64,000 nt of DNA, taken from assembly GCA_023079485.1 (NCBI GenBank), contig CM041085.1:30241121-30305120 (forward strand), in the 5' to 3' direction. The number at the start of each line of letters is the position of its first letter. Within the stretch, counting starts at the first letter, position 1. This DNA is from Archilochus colubris (taxonomy: Eukaryota; Chordata; Aves; Apodiformes; Trochilidae). Under the pieces are notes generated by a model, which ran no database searches, was not told the DNA's origin, and saw only the letters and a list, made by a program, of their open reading frames with translations. The translations under genes and the position numbers were made by a program. Positions 22,901 through 35,990 of the stretch are shown one piece after another.

Positions 22901-25570
22901 AAACTACAATAGCACCTGTCCATGGTGTAATAAAAGTGAGTTTAAAGGGAAAATAAAAGACTGGTGAAATTACCCAGAAGTGCTTTAGAAAATAATATAT
23001 TTCTTGTTTTATATTGTGCACCACCAGTAAATTCAAACAATGGAAAATACAGGTTTAGGGCTTTAAAGAATATTACTAAGTGTATAAATGTCATATACCA
23101 TTCTTTTGCTGTAATTGAATTTACAATTTCTATTTTATTAGAATTTCTAAGATGGACTTAAATGGAGATCCGAGGAAAAAAAAAGGCAATTTAGCTAATT
23201 TTAATACCTTTCCTGTTGTTTTTAAAATACAGTTCTGGTGATATTTTATTCTCTAAGGAATTAAACAAAACAAAATGAAACAGAACAAAGATGATATTCT
23301 ATGGCATAAGATACAGCATAAAGACAGATGAACTTGTTTTGTATTATTTTAATACTGGAGCATTGAAAAGGAGCTCAAATTAAAAAAATCAAAAAGCCTG
23401 TAATCTTTCAGTATTAGAACACCAAATTGCCCCCGACTCATGCCACTTATTTCTAAGAGGCTTTGTTTTCTCTCCCTTTCTGTCTTAAATGTGCCACTAA
23501 TAATGTAAATGGATTAATACTAAATATGTTTGCAGGAAGAGGAGTGATTAACTAGCCAAAGTGAAGATGTTGAATCAGCTTAAATGTTCACAGAATTATT
23601 AGGAATTGATGTTCAAAAATGGATACAGGTTATGTAATGGGCTGAGGTGGTTTAAGGTATGGTTCTAAGTCGTTCTTAGCAGTAAAAATGTACAACATAA
23701 GTTCATTTGATGTTAAGTACCAATGAGAGCTTGGCAGTGCAATAAAGCATATTTTGGGACTCCTTCTACAAGATCAAATATGTTCCAGTCATGAACAGCT
23801 GGTGCTGGTTCAAAGTCACATCAAGCTTTTTGTAATGCCAAGTAACATCTGTCCACAGCAATGAATTGCCATCAGATCAGGTTTCATATGTCTTCCTACT
23901 GCCATATAAAATCATAATAAGCTTTTATTTCAATGCATAAATATGTATACGTGCAGCCACCTGATCACAACTCTTTCATATCCCATTGATCCTGCAGGAG
24001 ACTTGCCTGTGACTGTTCAGCTCCTATTTTATGGCTGTGTATGGTGGTATGATAATTAAAAATAGCTGGCAAAAAAACCCCTCACTACAGCCAAGAAGAA
24101 AGATGATGATTTGCCTTTCCAGTTTTGTTTCCTACTTTCGTATTTGTTCTTTTTAATGTGTTACTTGGTTTATCATTGTTTTTATAGGACTCCATTAATT
24201 ATCCTGGCTTGTGCAAACTGAGTACTCTAATATACAACATCAGTGCAAGATCTGCATAACTACATCCTCTACAGTTGTATCTCATCGTTTGGAACTTGAA
24301 TTTTTATGAAGAAGGTATATATAAACATTGTTGTTTGAACAAAATTTAGTGTTACAGAAATATATTATGCCAGTTGAATGGTGAAAAAGACATTGCACCT
24401 CCTCTTAGTGGTGTAACTTTAAATGCCCAGCTGAACATTACTGTGGACTCACTAGTTGTCCCTGGACCTATAACATATGCAAAAATTGAACCATTCTAAT
24501 CTGTCCATACACCCCAACCACATATTTGAACTGATGGGGAGAGAAAAAAGTTTATTTCAAAGTGGAGGCTCGTTAACTGTAGAAATGGGGAACAGATACC
24601 TTGAAACATTGAAGGTCCAGGGACAAGATATCCCCATTTTGTGTGCAACGATAGAAAGATTAATGTGACTGCAATAATTTCATTCTCCTAATCTTCACTC
24701 CTCTCTTTAGGCTGCCAGAATAATCCTGGGAAATTTACCAAAGAAAAGACTTTGCTTTGCATCTTTAATTAAGATAGAAATATCTGTGTCTGAAAGTTGA
24801 AACAGTGGGTCTTTGCAAAGCCAATTACAAAATGTGTCATATTTGCCCTTTATTTACTAATGTCCGTGATCAATATACTAACTGTTTTACAAAAAATTTA
24901 TATGCAATGAACTAGCACTGAAATACCCTAGTAATTACTATACTCTGTCTTTGCTGTTTCTCTGACCATGAAGTCAAACAATACTGCAAATATTTTTTCA
25001 CTCACTGTAGATAAAGTTATTCCATCTGTGATTTTTCTCTGGAAAGTCTATGTCTTCTTGTCTTGCATATGAGATTACATTATCATCAACATATATATAT
25101 ACATATATATATTTATATTATTGGTTTGCTCTTTTGTTTATGCTAAATCCACTTCACAGACACTTTATTAATTTCAATTGCCTCCTTCAGGAAGAAGTTT
25201 GGTTCCTTGAAAATCCTTTAAAAAAAAGAAAGAAACACCAGTTTTTCATCTATGTGCTAGCTCATATTGGCAGTCTAACACGCTGGTATTCTGCTTTATT
25301 GAGAAAACTCAGGAGAAAAAGATTAGTCAGGGCTTCCTGAACCCTAGGAAGCTCTGCTTGTTGAGTTTTCAACAAGAAATATTGGTATAAAAAGTGCCAA
25401 CTTGATATAAGAACTTGCCATCTGATATAGTTTTTAGATTATTGTATCAGCACACTTCAGGTTTTTTCAGATAAGAAAATCCCCTCTGGATATATATTCT
25501 ATTAAATGCCATGTAAGCATACGAAGTCACTTTCTTACTGTGCAGGGGGTGAAAAACTAACACAGGTTAC
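19909..25570. other. AT-rich non-coding DNA, no gene recognised
   Basis: No exon, repeat family or RNA gene was recognised. An A/C-rich patch lies near 21508-21535 and an (AT)n stretch at 25090-25115. An ATTTGCAT octamer, the POU-factor site type, occurs near 20788, but a single octamer means little. All frames are short and AT-biased. Confidence 0.65.
25090..25115. repeat. (AT)n microsatellite
   Basis: Alternating AT dinucleotides interrupted once by AC near the middle. A short, ordinary microsatellite. Confidence 0.85.
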
Positions 25571-25694
25571 TAGAGAGGTTGTGGAGTCTTAGCCCTTGAA
25601 GGTATCAAAAAGCTGACTGGACACAGGCTTTGTAAGTCCTGTAGGTGACCATGCTTTGTGTAGGGGGATTGGAAACTACCCTGTGTTTCTATGA
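25571..25694 (+). repeat. old CR1 3' end fragment
   Basis: It starts at AGAGAGGTTGTGGAGTCT, then reads TTGAAGGTATCAAAAAGC, GACTGGACACAGG, TAGGTGACCATGC and GGGGGATTGGA. This is the order found in the 3' end of an old avian CR1 subfamily. The CCTTCCAACC box is missing and only a TTTCTATGA remnant marks the tail. Confidence 0.82.
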
Positions 25695-28600
25695 ACTAGA
25701 GATGCTCTGCAAATTATGTTAGTTCAGGGGCACCTCTCTGGCCAGTTTTGATGTTGATGAAGTTGGAGGAATCACTGATCCAAAGCAGTTAGCTTTCTTC
25801 AAGAATAAATCACCTATCCAAAGGGAGAAAAGATAGACTAAAAGGGATGTAAAAAAAAAACCCAAACAACAAACAAACAAAAAAACCCAAGCAAGATTTA
25901 GAATAATTCTCAATCTTCATTACTGTCTTACACTGCAAAAATTTTTCATGAAAAGACTTTCTGTCCTTTTCTCATTAGTTCTTATATTTGTTTCTTTTTC
26001 CTGGGAGACAGCGTTTTTTTCGTTTAGACAGTCTTAGGCTTAATGGGAGAAATCCACAGACCAGAGATATAGAACAGGTTACAAATAAATTGGTTAACTG
26101 AAATAAAGGAAAGCAACCTTTGTCTCCCAAGTTTGTGCTTTGTTTTCTTATCTCTCTTTCTCAGGCTTGCATAGTTCAAAGCCCACTTTGAATTCTATCA
26201 AAGTCATAGTAGGAAGCCAAAGATAAGAGGCAGTTGATCATTGGGTTGTTCAGAGTTGAAGATGCCTCTATATAGCAGGTTGTGCTACTTTCAGGAATAG
26301 TGAGATTGTACTGTTCAAGCTCAGGATACTATAACACAAAATGTTTTGGAGCTTGTTTGGAAGACGGAGGTTCATCTTTCCATGGCTTACAGCTAATGCA
26401 GAACAGAAAAAGAATTGAACTAGGAAGCAAAAAGTCAGGAAATGCAGAAGAAAACAGAGAAAACCTGTAACAATGCCACTGAGAAATCACTCTCATACTA
26501 TAAATTGACCTTGATCTTGCTGTGGTCACAGCTGCTTTACTCTGCTCCTCATAATCATCTTTTACCATTGTTCCTATGATACAGCTGAACAAAAATTAGC
26601 AAAATGCTAGCTGCACAGACATGAAAAAATTGCACTGTCTGCATAGAACAGGCAGGTTGCTACTGCCACAGAGATCAGTCCAATTTATTCATCCATGTAG
26701 GGGCCCAAGGACAGCAATCTCGGTGATTTTATTCACTTATCTGGTCTAATTTAGTTCTCTGTAACAGGCTATATAGATTCCTCAAATTTTCCAAGGCACA
26801 GTGGGGATCAGTGTGGAAATAGAGAAAAGGTAAGTTCAAAGAGACAGGAGCAGCAGTGTGAGGCTGCTCTGGGCTTCACCAGTATTTCCTTTAACTTATT
26901 TTACAAGGCTTGAGTGCATTTGCAGTGCCACCTGACAGGACTCAGGACTGAAGCTGGGAAGAGAGATAATCCTAAGCAGAGCACACTGTAGTGGGTGAAC
27001 AGAATGAAGAGTACTAATTTAGCTAAGGCACCACAAGTAGTAGGAGGAAGAGGGGAGCAAGAGAAGGAAAACAAGTGCAATCCTGCATCCTTTCTGTAAC
27101 AGAGACATTCCTTTTCAGAACTGTGCTGGGACTATTAAAGCATGAGAAAATTTTCTTACTACTGAAAATTAAAATAATTTTAGCCTAAATTCAGTAAAAG
27201 GTATACTACAGAAAGTTCTTAAGAATAAAAAAAAATCAGGTGTAAAACCTCTTATACCTCCTATTTAAACATGAGTGTTTGAAAACAAGTAACACGTAAC
27301 GACCTTTGTAGACACTGACTCAGCTTAGAAACTAACACTACAATAGTAAATAGTAACTTTTCCAAGTCAATTGTTTTCTAAAGCAGACAGAAACACACAA
27401 GGACAATGCAGATAATATAAACCATGACAAAAGCACTGTAATAACTTTTAAAGTCTTTATTCCCAGATTTTTCTGAGATGATTCTCTGTAAGACATACAC
27501 ATTATTTCCATGTCCATTAAAAGCTGCTAGCTGAAATGTTCTCTGCTGAGTTAAGAGCATTCTTCTGAAGTTAGAGAATACTTAGTCATCTAAATCCATC
27601 TTTATCTGAGTCTAACACAAAATTTCTACACCTGTAAGTTTTTCAAAAGTAATGCACCAGCAAATAGCTAGTTAATAACAAATAGTAATTCCATACAATT
27701 AGATTAATAATTGTCCTTTTAATTCATTGACCTTGCTCCTGTAAACAGCCTTGAGAAATAGTTCCTTTCTAAGCCCTCAGACACAGTTCTAAAGGCCACT
27801 TCATTGTGATTTCCACTACAAGGCTTTTCTGAAACCTCCCTTGGTAATGGTTAGAAGCATTCTTGCCAGTTTGTTTCAGGACCTATTGGGTTTTTTGTGT
27901 CAACATTACCACTCATATCTTGACACTCCATAGTTACTCTTAGCATCATTTTTGCCAGGTTACACTGACTACATTATTTCAGTCTCTGTACTCTGACCGA
28001 TAGTCTCTGCTCCAGTTTCTATTCATAATCTTGTTTCTCAATATGGCTAAGTAGCACTGCAAAGAATATTTATCACAGTATTTTCTCAACAAATTACATG
28101 ACAGTAAATATTTTTCACTACACTACTGATGTGAGCAGCCATAACGGTGGCTTGGTTAGTAAGGACAAATTACTGAAAAGAAGAAAATATGTGCTGGAAA
28201 ATACTGACAGAGAAATATCCTGCCAACCTGGGAGATGGAAGTATGGAATCAGGCCTGTGAAACAGAAACATCCTTGAAAATTGCAACTGTCTTCTGAAGT
28301 ACATCTAGAAAGTACAGGTTACTTCTCTAATCTTGTAATATATCTGCTTGGTTTGTGCTATTATATTGAATGTTGCTATATGATTGTTTTCTGCTGTTAT
28401 CAGTTCCTGCCATGTTAATGATACATACTGTGTTATGTATCATTGCTGATACTAATTTGTAAGAGCTTGATATAAATATATATATATATGCATAAATATA
28501 TAAATATACCTATATCAAGGTATAATACGAGTATATTTGTAGTAAAAAAGCCTCCATGTCTTTGTATATTACAGACTCTTATGAACCTCCATTTGCAGTT

Positions 28601-30889
28601 CCTCCACAAACTAACCCTTGAGGTAGTGACATCTATCTATATGACTATTCAGAGCATCTGTATATTCCATATCTTTTTTTCCCTCTCTTTTGTTATGTCT
28701 TTCTCTGCTCTTAGTAAAAGGGAAAGGAATATTATGGTAGAAACTTAAAAACCTAAACAGTGAAGCTACATCAGTGAAACCGATCTTTAAACTCTCAATT
28801 TGAATTTCACGGACTAAGACTTTGATTCAACCCATTATAGGCAAGCTGTGCATTTCAGAGCCAGAATTCAATAATTCCCTTGACTGTTCTCTTGTTTGCT
28901 CTTGCGAAAGGATGTCTGATTTGTGATCATCCTGTTTCTATCCAGTAATTAAATGTAATTACGTAGAAAAGGGAGTGATTGGAAAACGTATATCTGCAAA
29001 CCTGGATTTTGAATGGAACCACATAACATTTAATATACAGCTTCTCTGTGCACTATATTCTCTAAGTGCAGCACAATGTTGCTGTGCTTACTATTTTGTT
29101 CAGTGCAGCAGACCTCAGAGTAGCTGTAAGTGCTGTGTTCTTCTGCACAGTCACATTCGTCTTTGAAGCAGACTTTTAAGTGGGGGTTAAAAAAAAATAA
29201 TACATTCATTAAAGAGAGAAACTGGCTTGCAGACTGTATGGCTAAAAATCATGTAACTATAAAGCTGTAATTTTCCATGTGTATTCTTTGTTTCACTGTA
29301 GTTATACCACTTCAGAAGACACTTCTTCAGAAATTTTGTCTGCAGAAATATTTTGTCCCTATACCTATGCCACAGGGACAAAATTACTACTACAGCACAT
29401 TCTTCTTATAAACAATTACCCATGGTTTATCTTTTGAGGAATAATATAAGCTTTCTATATGAATTTATGTCAGTATCTATTTCATTTTCCTACACAAAAA
29501 TGAGGAGAGTCTATCTAAACTGTAGCATATTTAAGAAGATATATTTGATATTTATGAAGTTTGTTTTTCTTCTGTAGTAGAAATAACTCTGAAAAGAAAA
29601 TAATAGTACTTGAATGTTATGATGAAAAAGGAAATCCATATACAGCTTAAAAAAAAGGAAAGAGTTTTGTCTACTCCCCTAGAGTTACCTTTGAGATCTC
29701 AATAAAGTAGCAAAAGTGTATATGTTCAGAATTTTGTAGCTTCTCTGAACTTTTATGTCCTTTGAGGAATCTTAAAAACTACTTGCATAAATTTTCTTTA
29801 CTATACAACAAATCTGAAACAGCCTTGATTCAACTATTCCCATTTTGTATAATTAAATGCATTTCAAGGAGGAAATCCTAAGTTTGTTTTTGCTCTAGTA
29901 GAACATTTTTAATATTTCCAAGCTCTAACATTTGTTTCTCAGATAACTAAGGCAGATTCTTCTGGCTGAGGATAAAGTTACAACATTCTTAAAAATTAAC
30001 TGAACTACTTTACAGATTATAAATATAATCCTATGTGTAATAAATGCTATAATTTTTCTTATGGTAAATTAAATTAATTCTGACTATAGATGTGGAAGTA
30101 AAAAAATAACAGGTGAATGTCCATAGTAGTGGCATAGCTGTGTTTGCATAACATTTCAACAAGCTTTTGTTTGTTGCTGAGTGCCATATTTTACACACCA
30201 GTAAAAATGGCTATAAAGTTCAGTCCAGTGCTGTGACTGAACATCTTCAGTGTGGAATCAGCTTGTGATCAGATTTTTCAAGACTACCATTTAAATATCA
30301 GACAATTAAATCTGTGAAGCAATAATTTAGAGTACCTCTGGGAACTGCTAGAAATTGTGTAAAACCATGCCAGCTCTCCTCAACAAATTTAGCAACTTTA
30401 TTTTTAGTCTCCAAGTTAAAAAATGTTGTCCATTTCAAATCTACTTTTGGTCCCCTCGTTTTCAAATTAATATATTGCCCACAGCTACAATATAAGATTC
30501 TATTAATTTTAACATAGTTGGCAAATAATTCTTGAAGAGATTAATTAAAAGATTACAAATATTGCAACAAAAGTGATTTGTTTATTCACTTTTTCTGTCT
30601 GGAAACATAGTTTTGATGTCTGACACAAAGAAATGGCCACAGAAGAGTGTAGACACTCAAGTCTGAACATAAAAGACTATTGTGGAGGCCTTTACATGCT
30701 AAATTATCCACATGCTAGTTATTCACAATAAAGGAAGATGAATTAGACAACAGTGAAACAAGAGGTGTAACTAAATGCATCTAAGTTGAAGCTGGTCAGT
30801 GTCACTGGAAGGTTGCTCAGAGGAGATTCTTGAAGAGAAACATCAGGTCCAAACAGTAATGAGGTGCTTGGGAGTTTCTAGAACTCCCT
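25695..30889. other. AT-rich non-coding DNA, no gene recognised
   Basis: An A10 plus (CAAA)n-like tract lies at 25851-25890 and an AT-rich microsatellite at 28470-28508. Other sequence looks single-copy and non-coding. Short frames of 60-87 codons lack motifs. Confidence 0.65.
28470..28508. repeat. AT-rich microsatellite
   Basis: Alternating TA with ATAAAT-type interruptions. Ordinary simple repeat. Confidence 0.85.
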
Positions 30890-32100
30890 AGAAAGATTAA
30901 AGAGCAAATCCTCATGGAAACTATCCTGATGCATATAAGAGAAAATGTTTGGGAATTAAGAGTAAGGGTTTAGAAATGGCAAATACTGCCTGACCAATCT
31001 CATTGCTTTATAATTACACAACTAGGAATAAAATGATGGTGTTTTCTTTGACTTTAGCAATGCTTTTTTTGTCACTGTATCCCATTCTACCATTTCAGAA
31101 AAGTAGCTCAGTGACATGTAAAGCGGGTGGAAAACTTGCTGGCTGTGCCACCACGGTCAAAGGGTTGTGCACAATGGCAAAAAATCCATCTGACAGATTC
31201 TTATGAGTGACATTCCTGGAGTTGATATTGAGGCCAATATTGTCTAGTGCAGTCATTAACAACCTGAACACTGGGACATAGTACATCCTTAGCAAGTCTG
31301 AGAATGGGTACTAAACCGGGAGGAATGGTAGAGGGTAGGACTGCCAATCAGAAGGACTACTGGAAAAGGCTGGGGAAGCTGGTAGACATAAAATTAATGA
31401 AATTCAAGGAACACAAATGCAGGGTCCTGCATCTGGTACAGAATTCCATGTAGTACAAGGTGGGGACAGACTGGCTAGAAAGAATCTCTATGGAAAAGGA
31501 GATGAAGAACAAGAAGTTGAATATGGCTGAGCAGCGAGGCCTTGCTGCAGTCTAAGTTCACTTCATATTACCTTGCATTAAGCAGGTCCAGTTCTCCTTT
31601 ATTCAGCCCTTCTAGAGTTGCATTCTGTGTACTATGCCCAGTTTCAGGCACTGCAGGAGAGGCCACCAAGCTAGTTAAGGGCTTGGAGCACATGGCATGT
31701 GAGAAGAGCCTGAGGAATCTGGACTTATTTAGCCGAAAGAAAAGACTGGGGACAGATGCTTTTGCTATCTACAACTACCTAATAACGGGCTGTAGAGAAA
31801 ACTTTTCTTAGAAGTGAACAGTCAGAAGAGGTAATGGGCATGAACTGCAGCATAGGAAATCCTGGTTAGGCATTAAAAAAAGAATGAGCATCATCAAACA
31901 TTGGAACTTGTTTCTCAGAGATGTTGTGGACTCTCCTACTTTGGAGTTGTTCAAAATTCAACTTCATGTGGAGCTGAGCAACCTGACCTAGCTTTGGAAT
32001 TTATTTTAACTTTAAAGCTGGCCTTCCCTTCACTTCGAGATTGGACTCGGTAATTCCCAGGCATTTCTTTCAATCTAAATTACTCTATTATGTGTGTTAA
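30890..32100 (+). pseudogene. ancient CR1 ORF2, C-terminal half and 3' end
   Basis: This is a heavily decayed CR1 copy covering the second half of the reverse transcriptase and the C-terminal region. Recognisable islands come in the right order. TGACCAATCTCATT near 30992 is followed by a VFFDFSNAF-like stretch near 31042 (from V-F-L-D-F-S-K-A-F). A GVPG-DI-like island lies near 31217 (from VPQGSILG), then E-H-K-C-R-V-L-H-L near 31411. The LVKGLEHMACEKSLRNLDLFS-like block, where relatives carry [20 protein letters not shown], is at 31671-31733, followed by a TIGGAAC/DSPTLE-like end near 31930. Many indels and stops exist, and the catalytic ADD motif cannot be read. This is the oldest long CR1 here. 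Its end is blurred into AT-rich DNA at about 32.1 kb. Confidence 0.82.
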
Positions 32101-32124
32101 TATTATTCTATTGTGTTCTTCTAC

Positions 32125-32240
32125 GGATGTGGCACTTAGTGCCATGGTCTACCCAATGTGGTAGTGTGAGGTCATAGGCTGGACTTGATGGTGATCTTAG
32201 ATATCTTTTCCAGCCTCAATAGTTCTATGATTCTGTGATT
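32125..32240 (+). repeat. short CR1 3' terminus, younger subfamily
   Basis: GGATGTGGCACTTAGTGCC, a GGTCT stop region, GGCTGGACTTGATG and the tail TTCTATGATTCTGTGATT are well preserved. This is only the last ~115 bp of a CR1, placed about 25 bp after the decayed element. It is much less diverged than its neighbour and is therefore a separate, later insertion. Confidence 0.87.
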
Positions 32241-35200
32241 ATTTTGTGTTAAAATTTGCAGTTAGATTTTGAGACATAGTCCATAGATGCATGTAGCTTG
32301 AGACAGAGGGAATCTGAAGCAGAGGGAAACACTAAATGACCGTGCAGCACTTATTTCTGAAGAAAGTGCTTGCTGTCATTATGGATAAAGGAGTGAATCA
32401 TTACTAGAATGGTTTGTAGGTGGAACCGTGCTTAGCAATATAGTCGTTTCTTCACTTGCTTTGGCACTTAAAAGTTTGCAATATTTATAGGTTTGTGTTG
32501 TTTCATGCTAAAACAGAAACTTACCCACATGCCCTGTGTAATTCAGAATACTGTACTTGCACTCTGATGACATAACTTATAAATTTTTTATTATAGCTGT
32601 AGCTGCCTGATGCAGAGAAGCATTTCCTGAATAGCATGTCATCACCTCATCTTTGTGCATTGCAGTGAGACACAGGTTGAACTTATTTGAATTCTTTGTC
32701 AGTAAACACTATCACGTTTGTCCCTGAAGGGCTCATTATCTCAAATGATAGATCTTGCAATTAACAGATATTGCACTCAAAAAGATTTTGAGAAGTCAAG
32801 GTAAGGTCAAAAGGTACTTTGTGTAATGAGCAATCTTGCAGAATATAAAAAAGATAGTTTTCAGACCTCTGTGCATAAGTACTTGTACGTCACCTATGTA
32901 CTAAAGTGACAGCAAAGAGAAAGATTAAAACCTTTGTTTCCACCTGTTCTTATATGTCAGCTTTTTCTGTGCTGTTTATTATCACAGTATCTGAAGCATA
33001 CCTCTGAGGCAGAGGTTGCTAATGTTCTGATAACCAGTATATAATATCCACACACCTGGCTAAGGTCAGGAACTAATGCAAAGAACCTGAGACAGGAGGA
33101 CAGGTGACTTTTTATATGTCTGAGGGAAGCTTTTCAGTGGCTTTTCAGTGGAGCTATGAATACAGGCTGCCTTTGCCTGTGCTATTGGAACAGCCCAGAA
33201 AGAACAAAAACTACTCACAGAATTTTAGTCATGTGCTGCAAAAAGGCAGGGTATGAAAAGTGTAAATGTGAGAAAATCAGACATAAATGTGTTCAGATGT
33301 GAGAGTAGGGCTACAAGTTATTTTGTGTTTAGGGACAGTAGTGTCATTGGTATTCCAACCCTTTTTGCTCCCATTCCTACTGAAGATGCCTGTTAAATAG
33401 TAAACTCAGGGCTTCTGTTCTACCCTTCTCAAATAAATAAATCTGAAAATATCACTATTATCTGTCTGTAAAAGTCTTAGTCTTTGACAGCGTTCACTGG
33501 ATGAAATGAAAACCACTTAGGATATGAGCAAAACATTTATTTGTATTTTCCTGGAGAATTTTTATGCTCCTTGAGGGAACATCTATTTTAAAAATCAAAA
33601 TTTACTTGTGAATTACTTGATAAAGATAGCCTGTGAGGAGATTTCTCAGCAATTTTATGTGTGCAGTTTAATTTGTCAATATTGATGAAATACCATAATG
33701 TTATTGTATTTGATGCTATTTCTATTACTAAAGTCACTAGCATATTCATAATATTCTTTTATATGAAATATTCTGCCAGCTACCAAGGAATTACAGAAAA
33801 GGAATAAAATAACTACTACATTTTTCCCAGCTGCATGACGTGGTAGCTAGATTGGACAGTGAGCTATCCTAGATTCTTAGAAAGAATTTTCCCAAAGACT
33901 TTTTTGAACTCTATGGCTTCCTTACCCAACATATGTTTCTTCCAGGATAATGTGAATTACACAGCTCATATGATCAGCATCATAATAACAGGTTGAGAGG
34001 CAATATATCTTATATGAGATGCTGACAAAACTTTTTATTTCCTGTCGTATTCAGGATTACACTGTCTGCAACAGAAATAAGGTAAACATTATAAAATTGA
34101 TTCCTACTCTGTAGAATCCCCCCCCCTAAGGAATCAATTGGAAGTATTTCAACCCCCTGATAGACATATTTGGATAAGTGAGACATTGTTAAGGAACACT
34201 GCTGAAGAAATAGTTGGAGGCATCTCTTCTGATTCCTTAGACAATCTGGTTACTATGGAGATAGGCCAGAAATACAGATCAGACATTTACAGAGACGTTT
34301 GTGTTTTCTTTTCCTAGCTTTGTGGATAGATGACTGTACACAGCAAACAACTTGCTGCGTGCCCTTTTCTTGACATTGTTGCCTGTTTGTAGCTCCACTG
34401 TACTGTGTGTCCATCTTTGTCACAGCAGCAATGCTGTGTTGCTAAATTCCATGATGTACATACTCACTCCTTATATTCAGATGTATCTGAATATTCACCA
34501 CAAGCCCCTGCCAAGTGTCTAGACAAGCACTTGCAGTAGTATTAACTAAGTTTACAGTGAGTACATTCAAAATACAACAGAGCCATGAACATCAATCTAC
34601 AGAAAGCCAAAGAAGATAAGAGGTATATCACATGGAGTCAACTCCCATCTTTTAAGTAACACAGTGGGTCAGGGAGACCCACGAGAAGGTGCCTTAAAAA
34701 TTAATGAGCAACAGAATTCTCAGAAGTCTGCATGCAATACCATGGCAGCCAATGAGATAGTATAACATAAACTCACATTCTGCTTGCCTCAGTTTCCTAT
34801 TCCTCACTGAATTAAGCAGTTGGAAAGGATGAATGATACCTCGTGGTAGAAATAGCTTTAAGACTCCACTTCTGCACAATCTGTATGTTTCTCTATGACC
34901 AGAGATCTGTCTTTTATTTTTATCAAGAAAAGAAGACCATTGGAAAAAAAATCTGAGTTGACAGTAAGGAGGGAGGCATTGTCTATATGCATGCTAGGAT
35001 GAGCAGTGTGAGGAAGGCTAAATTAGTGCAAGCTCAAGAGTTGGCAAGAAAAGTTATTACGACAAAAATGCACTTAATGTAAAAGAAATGAAAGAACAAG
35101 GAAATTTTTAGGGGGAAATTTGACAAGAGAAATGTTCAACTAGAGAGTCAGACTGACTTAAGCAACATTTTAGAAATAGTATCAAGTTGAAAAAGAACCT

Positions 35201-35599
35201 GAAGATTTTGGTTAACTGAATGAAAATTTGCCTGCCAGTGTGCAGGCCCTTGGAACATTACAACATTAAATTAATGTAGTATCCATAAACATAACTTAGG
35301 GCACTGCTTGTCACAGGATAAACATACTCATTCTGAGATTACTGGGACCCAGAATGAGTAGGGAATTTTTAGGTCACTTTACCACTACCGTATCATATAC
35401 ATAATCTGAAAGATGCTGATTGCTTCATTTCATGTGACACAGAAAGTATTAAGATGCTACTGTTAAAATAATGATACAAGAGCCACACAGACTGAGATTT
35501 AAAAGGAAGCAGTGCTTCAAAGTCAAATTGCAGAATTTATGCCTCAAGTCTTTGAAAATTTGCGTTCTTCTTAACAGACATTCAAATGATCAGTATGAC
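32241..35599. other. AT-rich non-coding DNA, no gene recognised
   Basis: No gene or repeat family was recognised. A tiny direct duplication of CTTTTCAGTGG lies near 33130-33152. A C8 run interrupts the sequence near 34118-34127. Frames are short and random-looking. Confidence 0.65.
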
Positions 35600-35990
35600 A
35601 AGGACATGAGTTAATGCCCTGGAGGTACCCCCATCCCTGCCTGCCCCTGCCTGGCTCCCCCACATGGCACTCCCTGAGCCCATCATCTCCTGCCCCAGTG
35701 ACACTGCAACAGGGCTGGTCTCCCGCTTCCCACAGCTCTGCCTTCCTGGCTATGGGACCCTTTCCATCAGGCCTGCCTCTGGGCCCATGTCCCAGCCCCA
35801 TCTCAGCATAGGAGATGCCCAATGCCTGGGGCTGAAGGTGCCCCAATGTCCCCATCTTCCTGCTCCAGGATAGGGGTGGGACAGACCCTGGCTTCCTGGC
35901 CCTGCCAGGCCACCTCCATGGGAAACCTTGGGGAGGTGCTGTCTTTGGGAATGCCCTGACCATTGTTTCTGGCAGACTGGGTTGTCATGG
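35600..35990. other. GC-rich, CpG-poor island of unknown origin
   Basis: G+C rises above 60% here (41 of 60 bases in 35641-35700), against a clearly AT-rich flank on both sides. CpG is almost absent; one clear CpG lies near 35725. It is rich in CCTGCC, CCCC and TGGG words. Open frames of 60-130 codons on both strands follow from the lack of A/T stops and show no family motif. It is not a CpG-island promoter. It may be a decayed GC-rich repeat, an LTR piece or a captured segment of a GC-rich region. I do not recognise a family. Confidence 0.6.

Noticed and set aside
35571..35963. 130-codon - strand frame
   Set aside because: It lies in the GC-rich island where stops are rare; frames are open on both strands at once and no motif is present.
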